In this document: piece by piece, positions 52,842 through 60,985 of the stretch
Layout of the letters: every line of letters starts with the position of its first letter
Numbering within the stretch: the first letter of the stretch is position 1
Made by a program: the position numbers and the translations under genes
Notes under the pieces: model-generated
Told to the model about the DNA's origin: nothing
What the model saw: the letters and a program-made list of their open reading frames with translations, nothing else
The model's database searches: none
NCBI RefSeq assembly: GCF_021531715.1
Contig: NZ_JAFBIT010000001.1
Location: forward strand, 434,001-498,000
DNA length: 64,000 nucleotides
Reading direction: 5' to 3'
Source: Anaeromassilibacillus senegalensis
GTDB lineage: Bacteria > Bacillota > Clostridia > Oscillospirales > Acutalibacteraceae

Positions 52842-55286
52842 ATGGAAAAGCAATTGCTGCAAACCGGCTGGAAAATGACCGAAGCCGGAAAAAAAGATTG
52901 GATTCCGGCATCCGTGCCGGGTTCAGTCTATAACGATCTGCTGCAGGCAGGCCGCATGGAGGATCCCTACTGGCGCGACAACGAGATGCAGGCGCTCGCC
53001 CTGATGGACAGCGACTATCTCTATACCACGGCGTTTGACGCACAGGCTTCCGTTCTGAACAGTGAGCGCGCGCTGCTGCGCTGCGAGGGCCTCGATACGA
53101 TCGCGGATATCACGCTGAACGGCGTAAAGCTCGGCAGCGCGATCAACATGCATCGCTGTTGGGAGTTCGACGTACAGTCGGTTCTGAAAGTGTCGGGCAA
53201 CGTGCTCGAGATCCTGTTCCACTCGCCGACGCGCTACATCAAAGAACAGGATGCCATTTGTCATGCGGGCGGCAGTCTGGAAGCCATGGCCGGTTTCCCG
53301 AGCCTGCGCAAAGCGCACTGCATGTTCGGCTGGGACTGGGGCCCGCGCCTGCCCGACGCCGGTATTTGGCGCGATATCATGCTCTGCGGCATCAACGGCG
53401 GACGGATCATCAGCACGCATGTGCTGCAGCATCACGAGAAAGACCGCGTCACGCTCGAGATCCATCCGGAGATTGAGAAGGTCTCCGATGTGGCACTCAC
53501 CTACGAAGTTGTTCTGACAGCGCCGGACGGCAGCGAAACGGTATATGGTAACGCGCCGGAGAAGATCGTTGTTGAAAATCCGCAGCTCTGGTGGCCGAAC
53601 GGCCTCGGCGCACAGCCGCTCTATACCGTGGAGGTTCGTCTCCTGCGGGACGGCGAAACCGTCGATACCTGGCAGAAGCGCATCGGTCTGCGCACGATGA
53701 CGATGCATATCGAGAAGGACGCGTTCGGCGAGAGCTTTGCGCATGAGGTCAACGGCGTGCAGTTCTTCGCAATGGGTGCGGATTATATCCCGGAGGACAA
53801 CATTCTCGCGCGCACGAATCCGGCGCGCACGCGCGACCTGCTCGAGCAGGCCGTGGCGGCGAACCACAACTGCATCCGCGTCTGGGGCGGCGGCCATTAC
53901 CCGAGCGACGCGTTCTACGATATCTGTGACGAGCTCGGCCTCGTCGTCTGGCAGGACTTCATGTTTGCCTGCGCACACTACAACCTCACGGATGAATTCG
54001 AGGAGAACCTGCGCGCGGAGTTTGCGGAGAACATCAAGCGCATCCGCAGCCATGCGTCCCTCGGTCTCTGGTGCGGCAACAACGAGATGGAGATGTTCAC
54101 CTCCTTTGGTATGTGGGATATGACGCCGCGCCAGAAGGGCAACTACACGCGTCTGTATGAGTATATCATTCCGAAGATGGTCAAAGCGCTCGATCCGCAG
54201 ACGTTCTATTGGCCGTCCAGCCCGTCCTCCGGCGGCGACTTCGATAACCCGGTCGATGAGAGCCGCGGCGACGTGCACTATTGGTCGGTCTGGCACGGCA
54301 GCTTGCCGTTCACTGATTACCGCAACCACAATTTCCGCTATGTTTCGGAGTTTGGCTTCCAGGCGTTCCCGACGATGAAGACCGTCGAATCCTTCACACG
54401 CCCGGAGGACCGCAATATCTTCTCCTACGTCATGGAAAAGCACCAGCGCAACAACGCGGCAAACAGCAAGATCATGACGTATCTCGGGCAGACCTACCGC
54501 TATCCCGCCGGACTGGACACGCTGCTGTACACCTCTCAGCTTCTGAGCGCGGAGGCGATGAAGTACGGTGTGGAGCACTGGCGGCGCAACCGCGGCTGCT
54601 GTATGGGCGCGATCGTCTGGCAGCTCAATGACTGCTGGCCGGTGGCCTCGTGGTCGTCGATCGACTACTTCGGCCGCTGGAAGGCGCTGCACTACTATGA
54701 AAAGCGCTTCTTTGCGCCGGTCCTGCTTTCCTGCGAGGAAAAGGGCTTTTTGGAGGATCCGAATCCGAACCGCGAGTGCCGCGACCTCAACGCAGATATG
54801 GAAAAGAGCATCCGCCTGAATGTGACGAACGAAACGCGCACACCGCAGACCGTCACGGTCAAGTGGAAGCTGTGCAATAACCGCTCCGAGGTGCTCCGCG
54901 ACGGCGGCGAAACGGTTGTGACCGTCCCGGCGCTGAGCTCGGTCTGGCTCGATAAGGTGGAGCTGCCGGAAGCAAACATGTTCACCGATTACGTGCGTTA
55001 TGAATGCTGGCAGGACGGTCAAATGCTTTCCGCTTCAACGGTGATCTTCTCCGTGCCGAAATACTTCGAGTATCTCGACCCGCAGCTTTCCTGCCGTGTG
55101 GAGGGCGATGAGATCGTCGTCTCCGCCAAAGCGTACGCAAAGAGCGTCGAGGTGCTCAATGAAAACGAGGACTGGATTCTCGAGGACAACTACTTCGATC
55201 TGGACGCCGGCGAGGAGCGCCGCATCCGCATCGTCAAGGGTGAACCGGTGGGCATCCACATGAGAAGCGTCTACAATATCCGATAA
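52842..55286 (+). CDS. Glycoside hydrolase family 2, beta-mannosidase type
   Basis: 814 residues without signal peptide, so a cytoplasmic exo-beta-mannosidase acting on imported mannosides. Domains: sugar-binding jelly roll (PASVPGSVYNDLLQAG, FGWDWGPRLPDAGIW), immunoglobulin-like, (alpha/beta)8 barrel, then C-terminal beta domains. The acid/base Glu is in WCGNNEMEM (about 414) and the nucleophile Glu in YVSEFGFQ (about 503); WDWGPR and the CGNNE form are characteristic of beta-mannosidases rather than beta-galactosidases. ATG 52842 is preceded by GAAAGGAAAGAAAACG. Own promoter; weak terminator. Confidence 0.93.
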   Translation: MEKQLLQTGWKMTEAGKKDWIPASVPGSVYNDLLQAGRMEDPYWRDNEMQALALMDSDYLYTTAFDAQASVLNSERALLRCEGLDTIADITLNGVKLGSAINMHRCWEFDVQSVLKVSGNVLEILFHSPTRYIKEQDAICHAGGSLEAMAGFPSLRKAHCMFGWDWGPRLPDAGIWRDIMLCGINGGRIISTHVLQHHEKDRVTLEIHPEIEKVSDVALTYEVVLTAPDGSETVYGNAPEKIVVENPQLWWPNGLGAQPLYTVEVRLLRDGETVDTWQKRIGLRTMTMHIEKDAFGESFAHEVNGVQFFAMGADYIPEDNILARTNPARTRDLLEQAVAANHNCIRVWGGGHYPSDAFYDICDELGLVVWQDFMFACAHYNLTDEFEENLRAEFAENIKRIRSHASLGLWCGNNEMEMFTSFGMWDMTPRQKGNYTRLYEYIIPKMVKALDPQTFYWPSSPSSGGDFDNPVDESRGDVHYWSVWHGSLPFTDYRNHNFRYVSEFGFQAFPTMKTVESFTRPEDRNIFSYVMEKHQRNNAANSKIMTYLGQTYRYPAGLDTLLYTSQLLSAEAMKYGVEHWRRNRGCCMGAIVWQLNDCWPVASWSSIDYFGRWKALHYYEKRFFAPVLLSCEEKGFLEDPNPNRECRDLNADMEKSIRLNVTNETRTPQTVTVKWKLCNNRSEVLRDGGETVVTVPALSSVWLDKVELPEANMFTDYVRYECWQDGQMLSASTVIFSVPKYFEYLDPQLSCRVEGDEIVVSAKAYAKSVEVLNENEDWILEDNYFDLDAGEERRIRIVKGEPVGIHMRSVYNIR

Positions 55287-55297
55287 CCTTATCCATA

Positions 55298-55338
55298 CCG
55301 CCGCCGTTGCACTTTTGCCGCACGACGGCGGTGTTCTT
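55298..55338 (+). terminator. Probable terminator after the GH2 gene
   Basis: CCGCCGCCGT region pairs with ACGGCGG; the tail TGTTCTTT is only moderately T-rich. Confidence 0.55.
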
Positions 55339-55392
55339 TGCAGGAGAAGAGAAGAAAACTTTCATTTTTGCGCCGAAATCGGCAATTTTCTA

Positions 55393-55421
55393 TTGCGCAG
55401 CAGGCCGTTTTTGCGTATAAT
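55393..55421 (+). promoter_or_regulatory. Promoter of ddh
   Basis: TTGCGC (55393-55398), 17-bp spacer, consensus TATAAT (55416-55421). Confidence 0.7.
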
Positions 55422-55508
55422 AGGGGACGGAATATTTTTGTGCAGCGCAGTTTTTCAGCGGGCGCGGCGCGGGGCGAATACCCGTGCACACAGCAAGGAG
55501 AGATAAAA

Positions 55509-56489
55509 ATGATTCGAATCGGTATTGCCGGATACGGCAACCTTGGGCGCGGGGTAGAGAGCGCCCTCACCACCACAGCGGATATGAAGCTGGTTGGCGT
55601 TTTCACGCGCCGCAATCCGGATACGTTAAAAACCAAGACAGGCGCGCCGGTCTACGCGATGGATCAGGCGAAGGACATGGCTGACCAGATCGACGTGATG
55701 ATTCTCTGCGGCGGCAGCGCAAACGACCTGCCGAAGCAGACGGCGGAGCTCGCGCAGTATTTCAACGTTATCGACAGTTTCGACACACATGCGAAGATCC
55801 CCGAGCATTTTGCGGCGGTTGACGCAGCCTGCAAAAAGAGCGGCAAAATCGGTATGATCTCCGTCGGTTGGGATCCGGGCATGTTCTCGCTGAACCGCCT
55901 CTACGGGCAGGCAATTCTGCCGAACGGTCACGACTACACCTTCTGGGGTAAGGGCGTCAGCCAGGGGCATTCCGATGCGATTCGCCGCATTCCCGGCGTG
56001 CAAGATGCGCGCCAGTACACGATCCCGGTTGAGGCGGCGCTCGAGAGCGTGCGCCGCGGCGAGAATCCGGAGCTGACAACGCGGCAGAAGCACACGAGAG
56101 AGTGTTTTGTTGTCGCCAAGGAGGGCGCGGACAAGGCGGAAATCGAAAAAGCCATTGTCACGATGCCGAACTACTTCGCGGATTACGACACCACGGTGCA
56201 TTTCATTACACAAGAGGAGCTTGACCGCGACCACGCGGGCATCCCGCACGGCGGTATGGTGTTCCGCACCGGCACAACCGGTCTGAACGGCGAAAACCAG
56301 CACGTCATCGAGTACAAGCTGACGCTCGATTCCAACCCGGAATTCACCTCCAGCGTGCTCGTCGCCTTTGCGCGCGCGGCATACCGTCTGCACAGCGAGG
56401 GGCAGACCGGCTGCAAAACCGTCTTCGACGTTGCGCCGGCGTATCTCCATCCCGAAAGCGGCGAAGCTCTCCGCGCAAAGCTGCTGTAA
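55509..56489 (+). CDS. ddh: meso-diaminopimelate D-dehydrogenase
   Basis: NADP-dependent enzyme that makes meso-diaminopimelate from tetrahydrodipicolinate in one step, for lysine and peptidoglycan. 326 residues. IGIAGYGNLGRGVE is the Rossmann start; VGWDPGMFSLNRLYG, FWGKGVSQGHSDAIRRI and HGGMVFRTG are the distinctive substrate-binding segments of Ddh. The one-step route is found in some Firmicutes and Corynebacterium. AAGGAGAGATAAAA precedes ATG 55509; the leader from the promoter is about 80 bases. Confidence 0.95.
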   Translation: MIRIGIAGYGNLGRGVESALTTTADMKLVGVFTRRNPDTLKTKTGAPVYAMDQAKDMADQIDVMILCGGSANDLPKQTAELAQYFNVIDSFDTHAKIPEHFAAVDAACKKSGKIGMISVGWDPGMFSLNRLYGQAILPNGHDYTFWGKGVSQGHSDAIRRIPGVQDARQYTIPVEAALESVRRGENPELTTRQKHTRECFVVAKEGADKAEIEKAIVTMPNYFADYDTTVHFITQEELDRDHAGIPHGGMVFRTGTTGLNGENQHVIEYKLTLDSNPEFTSSVLVAFARAAYRLHSEGQTGCKTVFDVAPAYLHPESGEALRAKLL

Positions 56490-56504
56490 AATCAAAACAA
56501 AGAG

Positions 56505-56540
56505 AAACTGCCGACGGCGTAAGCTGTCGGCAGTTTTTGA
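56505..56540 (+). terminator. Terminator after ddh
   Basis: AAACTGCCGAC (56505-56515) pairs with GTCGGCAGTTT (56526-56536), followed by TT. Good stem, short T run. Confidence 0.75.
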
Positions 56541-56654
56541 TGGTATTCGGTTATTACCCTCGACGGCTTTTCAAGCACACCAGAGACTTTTCCGATAAAC
56601 CTCGCGGAAGGCAGGGCAGGCATTGTTCGTTGATTTTCATAGAGTTCTCCGCCG

Positions 56655-57239
56655 TCAGTCATACCGCTTTGCGATGTCGAGGTGCAGCTCGTCGATCTTC
56701 TCGCGCAGCTTCAGGAAGTCCTCAAAGGCGGCGGGCTTCTGGTTCGGGTTGCGCAGCAGCGCGGCGGGGTGGAGTGTCGCCATCAGCAGCGTGCCGTTTT
56801 TCTCGAAGAACTGCCCGTGCTCCTTCGTGATCTTCATATCCGGCTTGATGATGCGCATGGCGGCGATGCGCCCGAGGCAGACGATGATCTTCGGGCGGAT
56901 CAGCGCGACCTGATTGCGCAGCCAGCCGATGCAGGCCTCCTGCTCCTCGGGAAGCGGGTCGCGGTTCTTCGGCGGGCGGCACTTCACGATATTTGCGATG
57001 TAGATGTTGGTTTTGCGATCGAGATCGACGGCCGCCAGCATTTTGTCGAGAAGCTGTCCGCCGCGTCCGACGAACGGCTCGCCTTGCAAGTCCTCGTTTT
57101 CGCCCGGTCCTTCGCCGATAAACAGGACCTTCGCCGCAGGATTGCCGACGCCGACCACTACATTGGTGCGCGTCTCGCACAGCCCGCATTTTCGGCAGTT
57201 CAGGCAGTTTTCCTTCAGTTCTTCCCAATTGTCAAACAT
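56655..57239 (-). CDS. Uracil-DNA glycosylase, family 4 (iron-sulfur type)
   Basis: Removes uracil from DNA. 194 residues. N-terminal iron-sulfur Cys in CLNCRKCGLCETR, motif A GEGPGENED, and motif B TLHPAALLRNP; the other cluster Cys is in VKCRPPKNRDP. These match type 4 UDG. ATG 57239 follows GGAGGCG on the minus strand; the frame extends upstream but without a ribosome site. It is a single-gene unit with its own promoter, facing ddh. Confidence 0.93.
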   Translation of the reverse strand: MFDNWEELKENCLNCRKCGLCETRTNVVVGVGNPAAKVLFIGEGPGENEDLQGEPFVGRGGQLLDKMLAAVDLDRKTNIYIANIVKCRPPKNRDPLPEEQEACIGWLRNQVALIRPKIIVCLGRIAAMRIIKPDMKITKEHGQFFEKNGTLLMATLHPAALLRNPNQKPAAFEDFLKLREKIDELHLDIAKRYD

Positions 57240-57284
57240 TTCGCGCCTCCGAAATATCCATAGAATTCTAACTTGTTCCAGTAC

Positions 57285-57313
57285 AGTATAGCACAGCGCT
57301 GCTTCATGCGCAA
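57285..57313 (-). promoter_or_regulatory. Promoter of the uracil-DNA glycosylase gene
   Basis: On the minus strand TTGCGC (57313-57308), 17-bp spacer, TATACT (57290-57285). Confidence 0.65.
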
Positions 57314-57363
57314 GCGCGAGGGGAAGACACACCGCAAATCCCGCAAAAAAATCCCGTTTCATA

Positions 57364-57392
57364 TTGTATTTCTTTCCATTTCGTAGTAAAAT
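57364..57392 (+). promoter_or_regulatory. Promoter of pduL
   Basis: TTGTAT (57364-57369), 17-bp spacer, TAAAAT (57387-57392). Confidence 0.65.
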
Positions 57393-57427
57393 AAAAGAGA
57401 CAACTAGGAAAGGCTAGGTATATTGAA

Positions 57428-57997
57428 ATGAAAGTTATGGTTGAAACCTCTGCTCGTCATCTTCATGTGACCGATGCAGATCTCAAAGCGCTCTTTGGCG
57501 AAAACGCAGTGCTCTCCAATAAGAAGGATCTCTCCCAGCCGGGTCAGTTCGCTACGAACGAGAAGGTCGAGGTCATCGGCCCGAAGGGTTCCCTCGTTAT
57601 GTCTATCCTCGGCCCGACGCGTCCGGAGACGCAGGTTGAGGTTGCGCTGACCGATGCCCGCAAGCTCGGTATTGCAGCGCCGATCCGTGAGTCCGGCGAT
57701 CTTGAGGGCACACCGGGTTGCACGCTCAAGGGCCCGGCAGGCGAAGTCGTCATCGAAAAGGGTGTCATCGCAGCGAAGCGCCACATTCACTTCAACGTCG
57801 AAGAGGCGGCGGAAGCCGGTGTTGTCGATAAGCAGATCGTTTCCGTTAAGGTCGGCAAGGAAGGCGAGCGCAGCGTGATCTTCGGCGACGTCGTCGTTCG
57901 CGTCAGCCCGAAGTACGCGGCAGCGATGCATATCGATACCGATGAGTCCAACGCGGCGGCGCTCGGCGGCACCGTGGATGGCGAGATCATCAAATAA
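57428..57997 (+). CDS. pduL: Phosphate propanoyltransferase PduL-like (phosphotransacylase)
   Basis: Converts acyl-CoA to acyl-phosphate, feeding acetate or propionate kinase. 189 residues. Two zinc-site regions are clear: VETSARHLHV near the start and KRHIHFN near residue 120, plus GPTRPETQVE. There is no N-terminal encapsulation helix, and no microcompartment shell gene lies nearby, so this is a free cytoplasmic form as often seen in anaerobes lacking Pta. GAAAGGCTAGGTATATTGAA precedes ATG 57428. Single-gene unit. Confidence 0.92.
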   Translation: MKVMVETSARHLHVTDADLKALFGENAVLSNKKDLSQPGQFATNEKVEVIGPKGSLVMSILGPTRPETQVEVALTDARKLGIAAPIRESGDLEGTPGCTLKGPAGEVVIEKGVIAAKRHIHFNVEEAAEAGVVDKQIVSVKVGKEGERSVIFGDVVVRVSPKYAAAMHIDTDESNAAALGGTVDGEIIK

Positions 57998-58019
57998 TTT
58001 CAAAAGTCCTACATACGAA

Positions 58020-58057
58020 AAGCGTGCAGATCGTCTGACCTGCACGCTTCGTTTTTT
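58020..58057. terminator. Bidirectional terminator between pduL and the NUDIX gene
   Basis: AAGCGTGCAG (58020-58029) pairs with CTGCACGCTT (58040-58049), followed by CGTTTTTT; the minus strand has TTTTC after the stem. Confidence 0.85.
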
Positions 58058-58059
58058 GC

Positions 58060-58476
58060 TTATTTCTCTGCGCAGTACGCGCGATACTGCTTCAGAACGC
58101 CCCTGTCGTTCTCGTAGGTGATGAGCTGATCCGATGCGTCGAGCGCCACCCAGCGCATGTCGGTGACTTCTTCCGCCTGCATCTGCTGGCTGCCGCCGGA
58201 AAGCTCAGCCGCAAAGTAGATGACGTCCTTCATCACGCCGGGCTTCGGGGAGTAGGTGACAACCGCGCGGAAGCTTGTGTCAAGCTCCACCAGCAAGCCG
58301 GTTTCCTCGCGGATCTCCCGCAGCGCCGTCTCGGCCTCGGTTTCGCCCGCCTCGACATGCCCCTTCGGGAACGCCCAGTGCCCGCCGTTCATATGGCGGA
58401 TGAGCAAAATTTCGCGCCCGGTCTCCGTTTGCCGCGCGATAACCGCGCCACAGGATGTTTCTTTTTTCAAAGCCAA
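58060..58476 (-). CDS. NUDIX hydrolase (diadenosine tetraphosphate hydrolase-like)
   Basis: 138 residues. The full Nudix box is present: GHVEAGETEAETALREIREE followed by TGL. ETSCGAVIAR at the start, HWAFPKGHVE and DVIYFAAEL are like the asymmetric bis(5'-nucleosyl)-tetraphosphatase (MutT/Ap4A) subgroup. It would cleave nucleoside diphosphate-linked compounds, probably Ap4A or dinucleoside polyphosphates. Last gene of the minus-strand ROK-galM-NUDIX group, but a terminator stands before it, so it may be partly independent. Confidence 0.88.
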   Translation of the reverse strand: MALKKETSCGAVIARQTETGREILLIRHMNGGHWAFPKGHVEAGETEAETALREIREETGLLVELDTSFRAVVTYSPKPGVMKDVIYFAAELSGGSQQMQAEEVTDMRWVALDASDQLITYENDRGVLKQYRAYCAEK

Positions 58477-58492
58477 TACCCTCTTTCTTTTC

Positions 58493-58524
58493 GGAAAAAA
58501 CAGAGGACTGCCGGGGCAGCCCTC
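58493..58524 (-). terminator. Terminator after galM
   Basis: Arms GAGGACTGCC (58503-58512) and GGCAGCCCTC (58515-58524), one G-U pair; the minus strand continues TGTTTTTTCC. Confidence 0.75.
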
Positions 58525-58530
58525 CTTGTT

Positions 58531-59577
58531 TTATTTCACGGAAAATTTATAGATCGTTTTGGATTCAAACGGCACGCCGGGCTGCACATAACGGAACGGG
58601 AAATTCTCGTGATGCACAGAGTCCGGATAGAACTGCGTCTCCAGACAGAACGCGCCGTGCGGGATCATCGGGCTACCGTCCTTGTTTTTGGCGCCGTTCA
58701 CACGGTTCGCTGTAAAGAGCTGCACGCCGGGCATGTCCGAAAAGACCTCCATAATGCGGCCGCTCTCCGGCTCATAAGCCGTCGCGATCTCGCGCAGGCC
58801 CTCGCCGTCTGCACAGAAATTGTGGTCGAAGCCGCCGCAGAGCTGAATCAGATGGTCGTCCGCGTCGATATCCTGCCCGATGGGCTTGCCCGCCGTGAAA
58901 TCAAGCGGTGTACCCTGAACGGACAGAAGCTCGCCGGTCGGGATCAGATCGTCCGAAACCGCCGTGACCTGCGTGGCGTTGATTTTCAGAACCGTGGAGC
59001 AAACGTCCTTGGAACCGTCCGCCTTGAGATTGAAGAAGGAGTGGTTTGTCGGATTGAAAACCGTCTTCTTATCGGACTGACCGCGGTAGGTAATTTCCAC
59101 CGCGTTGTCCGCCGTCAGGGTGTACTGAACCTCCACCTCAAGTGTGCCGGGGTAATTCTCGTCGCCGTCGGGGCTGGTATGTGCGAAGGTGACCGAAGGC
59201 TCGTCGCCGTCTGCAATCGCCTTGACGCCGAAGAGCACCTGATGGTAACCGGTGCGGCCACCATGCAGCGTATTTGCGCCGTCATTGCGGTCAAGCGCGT
59301 AGGTCACGCCGTCAATTGTCAGAGAAGCGCCGCCGATGCGGTTTGCATAACGGCCGACAAATGTACCCTGAAAATTCGCGCCGAGATACTCCTCCAATGT
59401 CGCATGGCCGAGCACGACATCGCCGGGGACACCGTCACGATCGCTGACAAGCAGCTTCACGATCCGGCAGCCGTACGGGGTGAGCACAAGCGTTGTGCCC
59501 GATGCGTTCTGCAGCGTGTACAGCTCAACCGTTTGGCCTGAAGGAAGCGTGCCGAATACGGATTTTGCAATGGACAC
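58531..59577 (-). CDS. galM: Aldose 1-epimerase (galactose mutarotase)
   Basis: Interconverts alpha and beta anomers of aldohexoses, feeding the kinases. 348 residues. The beta-sandwich family hallmarks are NPTNHSFFNL with the catalytic His, FVGRYANRIG, GGFDHNF, and CLETQFYPDS with the catalytic Glu. The last bases of the preceding ROK gene lie only 3 bases away, so galM is cotranscribed with it: sugar anomer conversion and phosphorylation in one unit. AAGGAGGACTAAG precedes ATG 59577. Confidence 0.94.
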   Translation of the reverse strand: MSIAKSVFGTLPSGQTVELYTLQNASGTTLVLTPYGCRIVKLLVSDRDGVPGDVVLGHATLEEYLGANFQGTFVGRYANRIGGASLTIDGVTYALDRNDGANTLHGGRTGYHQVLFGVKAIADGDEPSVTFAHTSPDGDENYPGTLEVEVQYTLTADNAVEITYRGQSDKKTVFNPTNHSFFNLKADGSKDVCSTVLKINATQVTAVSDDLIPTGELLSVQGTPLDFTAGKPIGQDIDADDHLIQLCGGFDHNFCADGEGLREIATAYEPESGRIMEVFSDMPGVQLFTANRVNGAKNKDGSPMIPHGAFCLETQFYPDSVHHENFPFRYVQPGVPFESKTIYKFSVK

Positions 59578-59580
59578 GGC

Positions 59581-60543
59581 TTAGTCCTCCTGCTTGCCGA
59601 GCAGCGCCGCGCCGATGATACCGGCGTCGTTGCCGAGCTGCGCCTTGCAGATCTTCGTCTTCTTCGTGGAGTTCATCGCATACTGCTGCTCCTCGATATA
59701 CTTTCTGACCGGAGCGAGAAGTGTTTCGCCCTCGTTGCAGATGCCGCCGCCGATGCAGAGGATGTCCGGCTGGAAGATGTTGACCATATCGACAAGACCG
59801 ACGGAGAGGTACTTGATGTATTCGTCGACAATTGCCTGACCGACCGGATCGCCTGCGCGCATCGCGTCAAATGCGGTTCTGCCGTTGACCTTTGTGATGT
59901 CGCCATCGACGAGTGTCCAGACCGGGGAATCCTTCGGCGCGTCCGCCATGTGCTCCTTGGTGGTCTTGATGAGGCCCGTAGCAGAGGCGTAGGTCTCCCA
60001 GCAGCCGCGTCTGCCGCAGGTGCAGAGACGGCCGTCCACGACGATGACGGTATGACCGAGCTCGCCGCCCGCGAAGTTGCTGCCGGAATAGATCTTGTGG
60101 TTGATGATGATGCCGCCGCCGACGCCGGTGCCGAGCGTGATGGCAAGCGCATTGTCGGCGCCTGCGAGTGCGCCGGCTTGATACTCGCCGTATGCCGCCG
60201 CATTAGCATCGTTCTCGAGAATGACGAGCTTGCCGCCCGTGCGCTCGGATACCATATCACGGAGCTTGAAATTCTTGAAATACAGGTTATTGGCAAACTC
60301 GATGATGCCGGTCGCACGGTTGACCGTACCCGGGCAGCCGATGCCGATCCACGGCACGTCGTCGAATGTAAGGTTTGCCTGACCAAGTGCATCTTTGCAG
60401 ATGTCAACAATGGTGTCGCAGAAAACTTCCTCCGAGCAGGGAACAGGCGTCTTACGCGAAGCCTTTGCGATGATCGCGTTGTTTTCGTCTACGATACCGA
60501 CGGCAATGTTTGTGCCGCCTACGTCTACACCAAGATAATACAT
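59581..60543 (-). CDS. ROK family glucokinase
   Basis: 320 residues. DVGGTNIAVGIVD phosphate loop at the start, ITLGTGVGGGIIINH, GGELGHTVIVV and the zinc-binding CTCGRRGCWE are full ROK features; ENDANAAAYGE holds the catalytic Asp. Closest in pattern to Firmicute glucokinase GlcK, more clearly than the other ROK gene at 39.9 kb. ATG 60543 is preceded by TAAAGGAGTTCG. The frame extends upstream but crosses the promoter. First gene of the ROK-galM unit. Confidence 0.92.
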   Translation of the reverse strand: MYYLGVDVGGTNIAVGIVDENNAIIAKASRKTPVPCSEEVFCDTIVDICKDALGQANLTFDDVPWIGIGCPGTVNRATGIIEFANNLYFKNFKLRDMVSERTGGKLVILENDANAAAYGEYQAGALAGADNALAITLGTGVGGGIIINHKIYSGSNFAGGELGHTVIVVDGRLCTCGRRGCWETYASATGLIKTTKEHMADAPKDSPVWTLVDGDITKVNGRTAFDAMRAGDPVGQAIVDEYIKYLSVGLVDMVNIFQPDILCIGGGICNEGETLLAPVRKYIEEQQYAMNSTKKTKICKAQLGNDAGIIGAALLGKQED

Positions 60544-60600
60544 AATACGAACTCCTTTAGCTTGTAATAATCCGACTGACAGATGTCGGTCACTATATCT

Positions 60601-60629
60601 AGTATACAATACAACCACCTCATTTGTAA
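60601..60629 (-). promoter_or_regulatory. Promoter of ROK-galM
   Basis: On the minus strand TTACAA (60629-60624), 17-bp spacer, TATACT (60606-60601). A small stem CCGAC/GTCGG lies in the leader. Confidence 0.75.
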
Positions 60630-60673
60630 ATGCAAATCCGCAAAAAATTTGTATGTTTTTAAACGTGTTTCCC

Positions 60674-60702
60674 TTGATTTTACCGCCCGCTTGTGTTATG
60701 AT
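60674..60702 (+). promoter_or_regulatory. Promoter of tRNA-Leu
   Basis: TTGATT (60674-60679), 17-bp spacer, TATGAT (60697-60702). Confidence 0.75.
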
Positions 60703-60717
60703 ATTTCAGTCAATCAA

Positions 60718-60804
60718 GCCGGCGTGGCGAAATCGGCAGACGCAAGGGACTTAAAATCCCTCGATGGAAACATCGTACCGGTTCAAGTCCGGTCGCCGGC
60801 ACCA
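60718..60804 (+). tRNA. tRNA-Leu (UAA)
   Basis: 87 bases with encoded CCA. Acceptor arms GCCGGCG (60718) and CGCCGGC (60794-60800), anticodon arm GGGAC-TTAAAAT-CCC with TAA anticodon, a long variable arm (CGATGGAAACATCG) as in class II tRNAs, and T arm CCGGTTCAAGTCCGG. A promoter lies 15 bases ahead and a strong terminator follows at once, so it is a single-gene unit. Confidence 0.97.
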
Positions 60805-60810
60805 AAACTC

Positions 60811-60862
60811 AAACGATCCGAATCCGACTCCGATCGAGTCAGGTTCGGATCGTTTATTTTTG
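60811..60862 (+). terminator. Terminator after tRNA-Leu
   Basis: Perfect 12-bp arms AAACGATCCGAA (60811-60822) and TTCGGATCGTTT (60844-60855), followed by ATTTTTG. Confidence 0.88.
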
Positions 60863-60915
60863 TTTGCCAAAATAAAACCATGCGTTGCCCATTTTCACGG
60901 AGTTTCGGCTGCCTC

Positions 60916-60944
60916 TTGTATTTTGAGCGCGGCTGCGTTAAGAT
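60916..60944 (+). promoter_or_regulatory. Promoter of the Gfo/Idh-like gene
   Basis: TTGTAT (60916-60921), 17-bp spacer, TAAGAT (60939-60944). Confidence 0.6.
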
Positions 60945-60985
60945 GAAGACGGAAACCGCTTTGGAGCGGAGAAAGGAAAAGGGCT

